This document shows positions 22,244 through 34,567 of a stretch of 64,000 bases of DNA, piece by piece. Within the stretch, counting starts at the first letter, position 1; each line of letters opens with the position of its first letter. The DNA is from Tilletiaria anomala UBC 951 (lineage: Eukaryota; Basidiomycota; Exobasidiomycetes; Georgefischeriales; Tilletiariaceae). The notes under the pieces were generated by a model. It was not told where the DNA came from, made no database searches, and worked only from the letters and a program-made list of their open reading frames with translations. Where the stretch lies: contig NW_013546995.1 of NCBI RefSeq assembly GCF_000711695.1, positions 1 through 64,000 on the forward strand, in the 5' to 3' direction. The translations under genes and the position numbers were made by a program.

Positions 22244-24408
22244 GGCTGCCGTCCAGCGCTCGCGGGATTTGGCAACGAGCTGGAAGGGGGGGCCTTAGCA
22301 AAGGGGGCCTGCGGCACACCAAGGCGGCTTGCATGTATCAAGGCGAGCAGAGCAGTAGGGGAGCAGCGCCGCACGAACCAGCTTCGAGGAAAGGTCGACA
22401 AGCCTGTCTCGGAGCATCGAGCTATTTACAAGGGCTGCTGACAATTCGAATCCAAGGGAACGGATGGGATGAAACAGCCGTTGCGACCAATGGCGCTGTG
22501 GGCGTTGCTGCACCCGTGCCCTTTCTGAGGTCGTTTGTCCCCGAGCTGGCGCAGATCAAGGCTGCCCAAGAAGGATGGCGAGCTGGCGGTATGCAGTGCA
22601 GTGATGTGCGACGCCTATACCTGCTGCTGGCTGCTGACAGGCGAGCGAGGTGGGCCAGCTGCGGAAAGCAGCTCGCTGCTTGGTGGGTATTCCGAGATGG
22701 CAGCTGGAGCGGCCGGCCTGGGACAATCTAATGAAGCGACACCCGGCCGCCCGCATGCCCGACCGGCGAGCAGAGTGCGTCCGTGTGTATTTGCTGCGAG
22801 CCGAAGCGACGTGAGCAAGACCCTACAAGGGGGGCCGAACCTGCCACTTGCAACCGCCACGTGCGCCGCCTGTCTCTCGGTGGTGCAAGCAGAGTGGTGG
22901 CGGGCGCATGCATGCACATGCACACGTGCAGGAAGTAGGATGGGATGGATGAAGCGATGCTCTCCCTCTCTTCCTCGCGTCAGCTGCGCCCCACCGACAC
23001 CATGACTACCGCCCACAGAGCAAAGTTGTTGATTTTCGTACGATAACGTGTTGATATTTCGTACTTAAAAAAGAAAGGCGGAGCGGAATGAGCTCGAAGC
23101 CCTTGTCAAGGTACATAGCAACAACTTTTTATGGTCCCAAAATCAACAAACCCATATGTAGAGTCAGTCTAAACGCAGTCGAGTTGGGCTAGTTGCGCCA
23201 GGGGCCGCACGGCGATGGCAGCCTGCATGTGACATCTGCCACCCACCCCGCTCCTTCTAAAAGATCTCTCGCCGGAGCACCGATAGTCAGTCCGGCGGCA
23301 TCGCGCGGAGCGCAGAAAATTGGGGCCAGCATCAGGCATTTCCTAGGAGGGCTGGCTATATTCATTCACCTTTGAACAAAGCCAGCCATGTTCTATATAT
23401 ATATATATATATGGTTAAATTTGGGCAGACCACAAATTGGCCTACACTGCACATCTCAGTCATATGCCGTCCTTCCCTTCCTAGCCATCTTGCATTCATC
23501 CCCCTTTTTCTCCAACGCGGTCACCGTTCTTCTTTCTGCCCTTCTCTCAGGTCTGCTCTGCGTTATTCGCCCTCTGCTCGTCTGCTGGGTCGACCTGCTC
23601 CTCTATGCCAATCCTCTTCTCCTGGATGCCCTGTTGCCGCGTGCGCATCCCCCATCTTCCACGCAGATCTTTGCTACTTTCTCAAAGCATATCGATTGAG
23701 GACTGGATATCCATCAGCACTCGAAGCTACCCCTGGCAGAAGCAATGCTGGGAGGTACGGTTCGGCACTCAAGTAGGATCAAGGGAGGCGTTTTCACTCG
23801 GCGGACCGTTTCACGGAGGAGATGCAGACATGCACAATTGCTGCTGGAGGCGCCGCTGGTGGGCCATGGCACCATTGAAGTTAAGGCCTTGGCAACGCAC
23901 TCCGCCACCAGAAGAGGAGGCACTCAAAAAAGCATCGAACTACTTTATGGGCTAAGTTGATCCTGCAATTGGGCTAATCAGCCAAAGTCGTGCGCCATCC
24001 CATCTTCATATTGTGAGAAAGCAGAAGCAGGAATTGGGGCCGGCAGTGCGACGATAGCGATGGCGTAGACAACGCGGCAACGCTGTGAAAAATGGAAACA
24101 ATGCTGTTGAGGAGTCATCCTGGCAGTATGATACAGTCTATGTATGAATTAAAGCGATTCGGTGTCGCTTCATGGTTCCTGCTTCATATCTTCAAACGAT
24201 CCTTTGCTAATGTGGCTTTTTGCCCTGAACCATCACTCATATATTGCGATCACATTTCCCCCCAGGTTCCGATGATGAAACTGCTGCAATTCTCATATTG
24301 GTGTTCCATACGACGCCTGCGAGAGCTTGATCGTATGTACCAACGCAACGATACGGATCTCTAGTTCTTTTCTACTCTAATATAGCTACACGGGGTAATC
24401 TTATAGCT
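22244..24408. other. 2.2-kb gene-poor region upstream of the VHS-GAT gene
   Basis: It holds the promoter of the VHS-GAT gene and the 3' flank of the unrecognised gene ending at 24409. The first 780 bp are GC-rich like a long 5' leader. An AT-richer part at 23020-23160 contains inverted repeats and 23394-23412 is a TA run. Several short open frames, including a hydrophobic one at 23388-23699, have no support. Confidence 0.55.
23394..23412. repeat. (TA)n run with a nearby small inverted repeat
   Basis: A 19-nt TA alternation. Just upstream, GGCTGGCT at 23350-23357 is exactly complementary to AGCCAGCC at 23380-23387, forming a possible 8-bp stem. Confidence 0.85.
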
Positions 24409-27400
24409 TCATTCCCCATCTCGATCGTTGGATGGCCTACGATGATGCATTGATGATATTTCATAGCTGGGAGGACAAAAGTCGGGCAGCAAGTTCTCAC
24501 CTGGCAACGACGCTTCCGTGGATGTGCCAGCTGAGTACGTGCAGCAAACTCAGCACGAGCGCCTCCGTGTCGGGGAACTGGGGAAACACAATGCGCGGGC
24601 GCAGATGGTGTAAAGTCAGCCAGCCGCAAAGGGACCGCCTGTCAAGAACTACCACTGAACAAACACAAACACAAACACCAACACACTCACATTCGCATCC
24701 ATTTCCAGCTCACCGGCACCCCGTCCATCCTGCAAATCCCGCTTGAACGTCGCGACCGTCCTGTCGCGAGCCAACTTATTGCTCGCACCGGCCCCAGCGC
24801 ACTCGACCAGCTTCATCACGTGCGCCCCGCTCCACTCAAACTTGCGCTGTCCCTCCCGGACGCCCAGCGCGGACGCCGTCACGTGGTTCGTCTCCGCCGT
24901 GATGACGCCGAGCGGGTTGTTTGCCACGCGCCCCGCCATACCGGACGAAGGGAGGCCCACCAGGCTCATCGCCTTGCGCGGCAGGCGGCCCGCTTCGCCT
25001 TGCTGCTGGTGCTGTTTCCTCTTGCCGGGCACGACGCGACTGCGCGGGCTGCTGTGTCCCATGCTGTACCCTGCTACCGAGCGCGTCTCGCCGCCATCGT
25101 CTTCTGGCTCCTCCTGCTTGTCTTCCTCCACATCGCTGTGGCCAATTCCCCCCTCCCGCTCGACATCAGCTGCGGCCTCCTCGACATATAACTCCGTACG
25201 GCCAGCATCACTACTGCTGTCTCCGTCGTTCAGTTCGATCCACGAAACGTCCGCCTGCGGGTGGTCCCCCACGCAGGTATGCTGCGCGGAGCTCCGCGGT
25301 ATCGCTTCAATGTACTGCTTCTTCTTGGTAGACGCAGCAGCAGCGAGGATCTCGCGGTCGCTGGGGAGGTAGAAGGTCCAACGCTGCCCGAAAAAGTCTG
25401 CTTGTCTCACCGTCCCCGTCCATGGATCTGCCGGGGCCGAGGAGGAGTTCGCCTTGAGTCGCTGCAGAGTGCAGCTCCTATATCCGCGGAAGTTTGACAT
25501 GCGAGACTGCATCAAGGCAGGCTTTCGGAATGGAAGCATTCGCCATTTCAGTGTGCTTGCTATGGTCCAAGTCTGCCTCTCCTTCGACCGCACTCACCCC
25601 GTCCGCGAATCCACGGTGCGCCACAATTTTCGTGCGCCCAGACAGGATCCCCTTGCTCTTCTTAAGCACGTACATGACGTACCCATCGCTGTCGACGAGC
25701 ACAAACCCCCCTTTGCTCTCCATCGTCCCCGTCTTGGCCGCATGAGTCTCGCAGGAGAGGAGCGTCATGCGCACGCGTGCGCGCGCGCTGCTACGGAACG
25801 CAGTGATGCTCATCAACGTCGACCGCGTCTCTAAAAGGTCCTGGTCCCAGTTGGATGGAATGTGGCTGACGGACATCGACGTCCGCCGCCATGCACACCC
25901 CTCGAGCGCAGCTAAAGCGGCCCTTGTCGTGCTGGTCTGATGAGTTGTAGTCTCGTTGATCACCTTCCACCTCTGCGACAACTCCTCGCTGCCCATGCGT
26001 TCATGGAACAGCTCGTTTCGTATGGCTGCGTCCCTATCGCTGACAGGTCTCAATGCGACGCCTGCATCGTTTGGCTGTTTCTTTGTCGAGTGGACACTGC
26101 TCAGAAGTCCTGCGAACGGCGCGCCCACTAGAGCAGCTGCGGGTGGAGGCAAAGGCTGCAGATCCATCTCTGGGGAGTCATGTTGCACACTCGGCATGCG
26201 CGGCTCGTCATCGTTAACTTCCATGCGCTGACGTCGCGAGCGCGAGGTGGAGTGGGATCTAGATGGCGGGTAGTATGACATTCCGCTGCCGTTCGTGCCC
26301 GTGAAGACGATGGGAGATGTGATGATCTCCTTGCCATCATCCTCCGTGACACTCAGCGAGAGATATCCAGCGTGGGGCGACGAGGCCGCGGTAGCGGCAG
26401 CAGACCCCCGCTGGTGCGCTTCAGATGGATAGGCCGATGTTGAGTAGGACGAGTCTCGAGGGCTGTGCAGCACGCAATTGTGCCCTGCTATGCGGAACGA
26501 ATCGACGCTGCTGCCGGCTGGTATGGCCATCGAGTGATCCGACGACGCCATCGTCGATCGTGAGGCCGAACGGCCCGCCGGCACAGACTGGGGCGTCAAG
26601 GCGGGCGAGGTCGGAGAGATCTGCTGCTCTTTTGCCTCGCCGTCTTCGGCCCGGAGATGTGCTTCTGCGCCGGCAGATTTGCTGCTGTACGGAAAGTTCC
26701 CGAAGTACGCTGACGCTTGCTGGCGCTGTGACAGCTGGCGCAGGCTCTCGACAGACTTGTTGCGAGTAGGATACTTTCCAACCAGCGTTCTGGAGCGTTC
26801 TCGGTGCTTGTCTCGCGATCCATCTGCACCCATCGGCGTTTCCACGCGCGCAGGTAGGGCGCGGAACAAAGATGCATCGGGAGCACGAGCTTCATCTTCG
26901 ACAGCCGATTTATCCGATGAGATCTTCAAGCCAAGGGAAGACTTAATCTTCCTCAGCCTACCGCCACGCTTTGACAATTCGGGTTTTGAGTCGGGGCCTG
27001 AAGCCGGCCCGGCACTATGCGCACCTGCGTTGCCGGCATTGCTGCCTCCCGTCCCAGCGGCACCTCGCATCTCTGTGCGCTCCGCAACTTCCTTGTGGGC
27101 ATGCGGTACGTAGCTTGGCGGCGGTTGCGGACGGCTAAAGTGCAGGAAATCGCTCTCTGCGTCGCTTCTCCATCCAGCGACATAGTGGCCCTGACTGGAA
27201 GAGGGTTGGTATGCTGCTGCGCCGAATCCGATCGGCATGCTCGATGTGCTGTCGCTCTCAATGCGACCCACCTTGTACATCTGGAGCTGAGAGCGCTGAT
27301 GAGCATGCGGCCATAGAGAGGAGCCGGTCTCACTGAGAGCATCAAACGACAGCATAACCCAGTCGCTAACTCCATCGGAGCTGACCGTGTTGGTGGAAGT

Positions 27401-28858
27401 CAGGTCGTTGGCGTACTGGCGTCTCGCGCCTTGCATGCTAGGGCATTGCTGCGCTGTGAACTGTGGTGCATGCTGGTGCGAGCCCTTCGAGAGGCTCAAG
27501 CTGGATACCGATGCTGCTGTGAACTGCTGTGGGCTGTGCATGAACTGTGGAGAGGACGACGTCGACCCCGGCGAAACTGCTAACGCCGGCACGTAGACAT
27601 GTTGATCGTTCCGTTCCGTGATGACTGAGGGGGGTATTTTGAAGAGATTTGACGTCCGACTTGCGGATCTAGCAGCGGGAGCTTGCTCTTGAAGAATGGA
27701 GCCGTTGCCTTTGTCATCAGGCAGGAAGGCGCCACTCAAGAGGCCGTGCAAATCGGGCGTGGATACGGCTGCTCTCGCTGCTTCGGCCGCGGATGCCACG
27801 CCGCCGCCCTCACCACCGCCAGCACCCGCAAAATGCGGCGACTGGCGCCCGAACAGCTTGCGCGCCTTGCCAACCATGCTGCTCTTTTCATGCCTCCTAG
27901 CTGCATCATCCTCGGTCATGCGATCAAGTGCGTCGAGCGTGAAGCCCATCGACGTTGACATTTCAGTGCCACCCAGGCGCACAGGAGCGGCAGCGAGTAA
28001 TGAGGACAGCTCGCGACGCTGCAATGATTGCGCCTGGGTGCTCTGTTGGTGATTCTGATGCTGGGGCGGTCCAAGCGAAGGTTCACGCGTTTGGGGAAGT
28101 GCTTTCTCCCTGCTCAGGTCCGGTTGCCACCCAGCGTCGTGTATCACCATCTGAGCAACTGTCAGCTTCTCCAGAGGGACGGGTTGGTGGTGTCGAACGT
28201 CTGCCCTCATCTCCATCCGAGAGCGATGGCTTTGCTGCAGATCACTACGCAAAGACGCATTGTCAACGTATTCTTCCGTCTGAACGACTGAGGTTGCCAT
28301 GATAATGCCCACCGGAGTCTGCTGCGAGGGCGACGGTGACACATAGGTAGCATCATCGAGTTCAGCGCGAATAACAAGGTCGTCGTTCACCAGCATGCTT
28401 TCGAAGTCGGGTACGGGGGAAGTGGTAACTTCTTCTGCGGAGGATCCGTGCGGGCCGCTTGCGGGAACCCCCGCGCCATAGCTACCTCCAGATATAGAGA
28501 AGCGCGTGACACTTAATCGATGGCGATTGCGGCGACGCGAAGCCGTTATAGAGAACGGATGGGAAGTGGAGGTGCTAGTGCTAGTGCTCAAGCTGGGCGG
28601 CGCTGTGGATGCGGGACAGTGGTTCTGCACGAGCTGCTGCTGCTCCGAGAAGGAAGGCGTGGGTGGCACACTGGACTGGCCTCTGCTCGAAGGACGTGGA
28701 AAAGACTTCCATCGTGAGGGGGAGACGAGAGGGTAATGCCTCTGTTTTTCTGGGGTGTGCTGCTGGTGACCGCTGGCGGGCAAGTGCTCCATCGCGTGGG
28801 ACGGGACAGCGCCGAGCATGGCGGCCCCGTGGGCATTGCCAGCTGATCTGTGAATCAT
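24409..28858 (-). CDS. large protein of unknown function with conserved-looking C-terminal part
   Basis: Exons 28858-25598, 25506-24691, 24577-24501 and 24436-24409 give about 1393 residues. I do not recognise the family. The first 1000 residues are Ser/Pro/Gln/His-rich and look disordered, with basic patches such as RGGRLRKIKSSLG. From about residue 1000 the sequence becomes globular: ARVRMTLLSCETHAAKTGTM, GGFVLVDSDGYVMYVLKKSKG, then across the first intron SNFRGYRSCTLQRLK, DFFGQRWTFYLPSDREI, an acidic insert, and FEWSGAHVMKLVEC, TVATFKRDLQDG, ALVLSLLHVLSWHIHG. Donors are GTGAGT, GTGAGT and GTGAGA; the last acceptor could be 24467 or 24437, both in the same frame. The alternating beta-like segments could be a membrane-lipid or tubby-like fold, but this is a guess. 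No signal peptide or membrane span. Confidence 0.7.
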
Positions 28859-30282
28859 GTTGCGCTTTGGAAAAGATTGACCGGATCCTGAATGTTCATA
28901 AAGGGTGAGATGGTGTACCTATGGGTCAAAAGATGTATGCAGGTCAGAGACAACAGCGCCCTGAATTGAGCTAGGCGGCTATAGTACCCACCCTGGTGGC
29001 CAGCACCGAACACGGAAAAGGGTGACACGATGAAGCAGAAAGGTGTTCGTCCGAGGAGCGGGACGAGAGTACGTTGAGATTGCGATGGAATGAATTCAGG
29101 CGGCATCAGCTCAGGCGTCCGACACACTCTTGGCCGGCTTTCAGTCTTGAAGCGGTCGAAGTAAACGTGGTCCTTTGTCGTCAATCTGGTCAGACCGAGG
29201 TTTGAATGATCGATCCTTCCTTGCTGAAGAGATTGACAATGGTACCCGCTTAAGAGAGGCAGCTGGCGATCAGCGTTTTTTTGCGAGGCCTCAGAAGGAT
29301 TATATGCAGCTCCTCTGCAACGTAGCTGCGCCGTTCTGTGCTTGCAGAAGAGGTGATAAATGGAGCCTTGGCCAAACCGTACAGCGCGGCTGCTACATCA
29401 AGCTGCTCGTGTGTGCGCTCGGCGACGAACAACCTGTCTGTCGGAAGCGAGAGCAAATCGTCCAAGTGCAAGAGAGAGATATCGATCCCGAGGAAGTGAA
29501 GTTCCTGGCATTATGCGCTGTCGGCGCTGGCGCCGAACGGTTGGAGTGAGTTGCAAGCTGCTGCTGCGACATACGTCAAGCGAGCGCACTGCAGTGTACA
29601 GTTCCATGTCATCCCTTGGAAGAAGCACCTCCAGGCCACCCTCTCATTTTCTCACACACACTCTCTCTTTGTCTCTCTCGTCGGACTTCGATAGCCTGTT
29701 CCCTACTCTCGCTGAACCTCTCCAAGGTCGCATGCTGTATCCCCTGCGCTCCCCACTTCAAAAGGGCCAGACAGGCGAGTTGCATCTCTACGTCTTGAGA
29801 GCGTGGGCCGCCGGCCTGTGGACGTGGATTGTGGTGCAAGCCGACGTGGGCGGCAGCAGACAAGTGTGGAAAGGGGATTCTGAAGTACGCCCGGGGTTCG
29901 GGCAATACTCAATAGACAGGCGCCACGCCAATCTCGGGGGCATCGAATTTTGTACTTCGGAGCCATTAGCCCCTCGCCGAGGGAATTCGATTGTACTACA
30001 GATTTGCAGCAGGCAGCAGGCAGGAGAGAAGGCGATCCACACTATGCAAGTGCAGCAAACTGCGATCCGAAATGAGCCCGGTGCTCCACCAGAATCTTGC
30101 ATGCAGCTAGTATTGGCCCCGTTTGTAACCGAAGCTAACCACGACATGAAAGGAGCGCACTGCGATCCGAGACGAATCTGCAGCTCCACAAACATAATGC
30201 ACGCAACTTATAAATTTCAGTTATAGAACAGGAAGCGATGAAGAAATATGAGCGGAATAGAGGCGTAACAGCTAGCACCGGA
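28859..30282. other. 1.4-kb spacer between two minus-strand genes
   Basis: Apart from the doubtful locus at 29250-29607, nothing convincing is seen. The part from 29640 to 29690 contains CT/CA-rich simple sequence. The spacer must include the promoter of the large unrecognised gene. Confidence 0.5.
29250..29607 (-). CDS. doubtful small two-exon gene, unknown product
   Basis: ATG at 29607 reads MELYTAVRSLD, then a canonical GTATGT donor at 29574, a 70-nt intron to CCAG at 29505, and a second exon to a stop at 29250, for 95 residues. The joined product contains HFLGIDISLLHLDDLLSLP and a basic C-terminus. No family is recognised. The opposite strand also has an open frame from an ATG at 29175 to 29549, so which strand, if either, is coding cannot be settled from sequence alone. 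Confidence 0.3.
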
Positions 30283-33200
30283 TCAAGTTTGCGACTGTTG
30301 GCGCGACTTTTCTTCTGCAAGCGACAATTCGATGGCGAACCGCAGATCATCGTCCATACCATCCACTCCCACGAGCAGAGTCATGCTCCCATTTGCAGGC
30401 GATGCAGAAGAAGAGCCACGCATGGGAGAGGCGTTTTGAGGCAAAAGAGAAGCAGGAGCGCTGCTGCCGATATACTGCTGTTGCTGCTTCTGCCGCTGTA
30501 AATCTCGCGCAAGCAAAGACGGTGAGTTGGCTATACGCACTCCGCGCGATGAAGGCATTGCGGCAGCTTGTCGAATCGGGTTACCAGCTGCCCAGGCGCC
30601 GAGTGAGGAAGACGGTCTATCAGCATCCGTTCCCGCTCCACCTCCTGCTGCTCCTGTGGCGGCGGTAGTGGCATTTGCAAAGGACGTGCAACGCGTGTCA
30701 CCCGCCGAGTTCGGGACAGACGACGGAGAAGGCATGTTCCGTGGTGATGAGGCACTAAAAGAGCGCGGAGCGGAAACTGAAGACGTCATCGAGCTCGAAC
30801 GCAGCGAGGTGCTTAGAGGCGAGACGCTAGGCCATTCGGTGGGCGAGCCGATCTCAGGGAGCGCAGAACCCTCAGCAAAAGCGCTACGCGTCGCCGAGTC
30901 CGCAGCATTGCGCCGTGCGCTCCTTGGCACCTGTACAGTCTGCACCTTGCTGTGAGCACCGCTGCGGAGATCGGTCGTGTTTGATGCAGCAGAGCCAGCA
31001 TGCGCGAGGATCTGCCAGGCTCGTGGTGAAGAGACGCCTTGCAAGCCAGGCGAGGGTCCAGGAGACGACGCAAAGGATGCGTCAGGCGATGCGCCTTCAG
31101 AAGCCTCGTGCGGCGACCCGGTCCTTGCTTCTGAGAGAGCGATGGCATCGAGAGCCGCTTGTAGTTCAGCCTCATCATCGATAATGATACCGTTGCCGCC
31201 GTGACCAGTGCGTCCGCTGGCCTCTTGCTGATCGCGACTGAGCATCATGGCATACGCGAAAGCCTCCTGCTCGGTCATGTCGTCCAGCGTGGACACTTCC
31301 TGCCAGTACTGCTGTGTGCGCAATTCGGCCTGCGTGCGCGCTGCCTCGGACCGGACGGACTCGGTACACTCCATAACCTCGTCTTCCAGATCATTCTGTG
31401 CTTGGATTTTTGAGTCCAATCTGCGCAGAGGATGGCGTGACTTGCCAGAGCTGGATTTGCCCGCCTTGCGCAGTGTCGAGCGCATTGCAGTCTCGCAGCG
31501 CCATGCGAGCACGTGAGAACCAATGATAGCGACGAATGCGTCCTCCGTCGTGATAATTTGGGTCACCCTGAATCGCAATGCTTCGCTCATGGTGAGCTCG
31601 CCGGCAGCGAGCATACGAGCGGGATGACGACTTGCGGCCCGGTCGGCGAACGTGCGGACCAGCTGACCTGTCAGCGCGTTAAAGACTTTGACACTCCCAT
31701 CCGAAGTGCCGCATAGAAGAAATGCCGCGTTGAAGTCGAGAGCAGTCACTTCGAATACGCCGACTTCTAGGGCAAATGACGGGCTGCAACGCGTTTGTGG
31801 CTCGCTCAAGTGCAGCCAAGTCTGATCCCCGCCGATGGATTTAGCTGCGCCCTTGATGTCCCATGGATACACAAAAACTTTCCCCGTACCAGTGCCGACG
31901 CAGACGAATTTGCGCTCACGAAGCGTGATCTTGATTTCGCTAGTCCGAAGCTCCTGTGCCGATGGGCCAAGAATAAGGGCGGGAATGTCACCGTCAAACG
32001 CACCACGTCGAGAAGCAGATCGGACGAAAGGTGAACGCAAAGGACTGGCGCTCGTTCTCTCCCCGATGTCAAAGTCGGCACGAAGACATGTTATGTTACC
32101 TTGGCCTTGCGCATCAAAGCGGCAAGTTGCGAACTTTGGAGCCATTGGCAGGTTCTCCCCGAATGAAATGTCATGGCGCCAGAATCCGTCATCTTCTTTG
32201 AAGCGCAGCAACAGAGAAACGCGGCCTTCGGAACGATCCGCTTCGTCTTCTAGAACGAGATCGGCAGGAGCGTACAGGCTTGCCTTACTGGGTCTGAAAA
32301 CAGCAACGTGCCGAGGAGACAAGATGGGCCCTGCCGCGATCGAACCCTTTTCCAGGAGTTCCATGTTGAAGCCATGCCAACAGAGTACTGTCCCGTCACG
32401 AGCAGCAGCGATGATCGTGCCAGTCGGGTCATAGTCGACTTTTTCGAGAGGTACAGATAAAGGCTGTCTAGGTAGAGAATTGTGTTCGCTTGCATCGTCA
32501 AGCCTTGCCTCTTCCTCCTGGAACAATGCCTGTGTTGCTTCGCCAACCCAGACTGCTGCCCGTAGCTTTATGCTCCAGAGTCTGACTGTGCCATCTTCTC
32601 CGGCAGTTACGAACGCTTGCCCAGCTTCGCCAAGCCTGGCTGCACGCTGGCCTTGACGGTCCGCGCTGCGGTTATGTGCGTGCACGCCACCCTTTTTGCT
32701 GGCAAAGGGTAGGGCAACATCGTTGACAGGGCCGGTGTGGCTGTCGCGAGCTGGAAAGGACACAGTTTTGATGATTCCGCGCGGATTGGCGCCCTGCCTC
32801 CCGAGCAAACTGACGCATACATTGCCGCTCTCGAATCCCCATACGACTCGTGAGCCATCGGCGTCGACTGCGCTGGCGCTAACGCTGGTGACGAAACCTT
32901 CACCAGTCAGCGCCTCAACCATGCCTTTAGCAACTTTCCCTGTGAAAGGGTCGGAACGCGACGCGACGCCATTGGCAACAGACGTGGAGAGCATGAATTT
33001 GTGTTGTAGACTGATCGCGATGCCAGAAAGGAGGCCAATGCGAGGATCGGTGAGGATCGTTGCTGTCCTGGACTTGCGCCATCTCCTCAGCAGGTCGGAC
33101 CGGCGGACATATTCAGCCTTCCAAGAAAGCTTGTGAGTGCGCCGAAGAGTAGGCAGTGTCTCGTCACCACCCTGCACGTCGAAGTTAGTCGCGAAGGCCA

Positions 33201-33781
33201 GCCGCCAAGTCGCATCATCATGGACGATTGCAGCCCAGAACGAACAGACTAGCGCGACTTGGGCGAGGGAAATGACATCGAGGTACGAGAAAACACGCAC
33301 GAGGATTTCAGTCGGTATCTCACCGATAGCGGATCTCAAGTAGCTGTTGGAAAGGAATGGGAGGACGCGTCAGCTACTTGTCGTCGGCACAGTTCAGGTG
33401 AGAACAGGCATGGACGAACTTTTGGATGCCAACATCCGACCGTGTCGATGGGGATGGATGGTCTGCGCTCGACTCTGAGCCGTTCAACCGCGGTCTTCCC
33501 TTTCCCTTGTGCTGCGACCTCAGGGCCGCTCGCTTCCGCGCAAAGTAGGCATCGTCCAATGGGCCGAGCGCATCGTCGACACTAGTGGGCTGACTCGAGG
33601 GCGGATCTGGAACAGCTAAGTGGCCATGCACGCGTTGGTCTTTGTGCAGCGGCCCCATCGGAGATCCGCTTGCTTCATATGGGTGATGAGAGAGGTCATG
33701 CTGAGCGTCGCGACTGCTGATTATTTGTGATGCTTGAGGTTGAATGTCGTTTTGATGAACGCTAGACAGGCTATTGGACAT
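30283..33781 (-). CDS. UFO1: F-box/WD40 protein with ubiquitin-interacting motifs, Ufo1-like SCF receptor
   Basis: Exons 33781-33420 and 33343-30283 give 1140 residues. The large exon has no usable ATG at its 5' end; a 76-nt intron with a GTTCGT donor, a CTGAC branch site and CAACAG acceptor joins it in frame to an upstream exon beginning MSNSLSSVHQND. The F-box follows the junction at about residues 128-175 (IPTEILVRVFSYLD, ALVCSFWAAIVHDDATWR). WD40-type repeats fill the middle, for example FVTAGEDGTVRLWSIKL and LLCGTSDGSVKVFNALTG. Three UIM-like helices lie near 808-825 (EAFAYAMMLS), 842-860 (ELQAALDAIALSE) and 1118-1136 (DDLRFAIELSLAEE). F-box plus WD40 plus three UIMs is the architecture of yeast Ufo1, an SCF substrate receptor; orthology is inferred from architecture. 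Function would be selecting substrates for Skp1-Cullin ubiquitin ligase. Confidence 0.85.
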
Positions 33782-34407
33782 AAACGAATCGGGGGATCAA
33801 CAAAGGGACAGCCCGAAAGAACCGCGGGCCGAATGGATAAGAATGCGATAGCACAAGCTAAGCTCGCTCGCGTCCGGTGTGGATCGAGAAGGATGCTGCA
33901 ATTATGGATGGTGGAAAAGCACTCGATGACTACTTGACGAATCACCTTCGGGTAAGATTGTGAAGGAGAACGATTGCGTCGGGTCCTGTTATGTGACTCG
34001 GAAGGCAAAACGATAGCTGACGGGCGAGTGGTAATATGTAAGGTCCGCAGTTCTGGCTGTGAAACGAATAAGTCGAAGCACAGCCGCACTGCGGGGAAGT
34101 CGACTTTCGATTTTTCGTACCATAATACAGGGTTGATGCGTCGTACCTTGAGCCCTTGATAAGGGGCTTCAAGCCCTGTTCCGCTCCACTTTTCTGTGGG
34201 TCTGCTCCTAGGCCCGAAGCATCAAGTTTGACCAAATTGGTTAACTTGGTTCTTAGGGTGCATCCTTCCTGAACGTGCTCATTCGGTTCATCCGAACCAA
34301 GGTTGCCCAAGGCTTAGACCGTTCTCTGCAGCTGGTCCCTTTGGTCGCTGGAAGAAAGTCTTTGCAGGACACCCTTGAGAGGTATTGAAACAACCATTCT
34401 CTGAAAT

Positions 34408-34558
34408 TACACTTTCATCAACATACACATCAACATATGTGCCGAAATCACGTGACGTCACTTCTCGGACACCTGATGGAGCAGCTCGACAATAAAGGTG
34501 CAAAGCTTTTCGATAAGTGGCTTCACGTGATTTCGGCGCGTGTATCGATGAAAGTGTA
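34408..34558. repeat. long inverted repeat (foldback) containing CACGTG in both arms
   Basis: TACACTTTCATC at 34408-34419 is complementary to 34547-34558, and GCCGAAATCACGTGA at 34441-34455 is exactly complementary to 34523-34537. A further CACTT/AAGTG match lies inside. The loop is about 60 nt. The left arm also has TGACGTCA at 34453-34460. Arms differ by an 11-nt insertion on the left. Confidence 0.85.
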
Positions 34559-34567
34559 GATTCCAAG

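Noticed and set aside
22207-22731. Plus-strand frame of 174 codons before the VHS-GAT gene
   Set aside because: It overlaps the start of the VHS-GAT gene on the other strand and has no similarity; probably leader DNA.
23388-23699. Hydrophobic plus-strand frame resembling a small membrane protein
   Set aside because: Its Leu/Val content follows from a pyrimidine-rich tract, it begins inside a TA run, and no small membrane protein family matches.
29360-30226. Plus-strand frame of 288 codons in the 28.9-30.3 kb spacer
   Set aside because: It crosses CT/CA simple sequence, lacks domain-like composition and shows no family similarity.
33344-33419. UFO1-like gene starting at 33339 without an ATG
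   Set aside because: The codon there is TTG; splicing to the upstream exon from 33781 gives an ATG start in frame.
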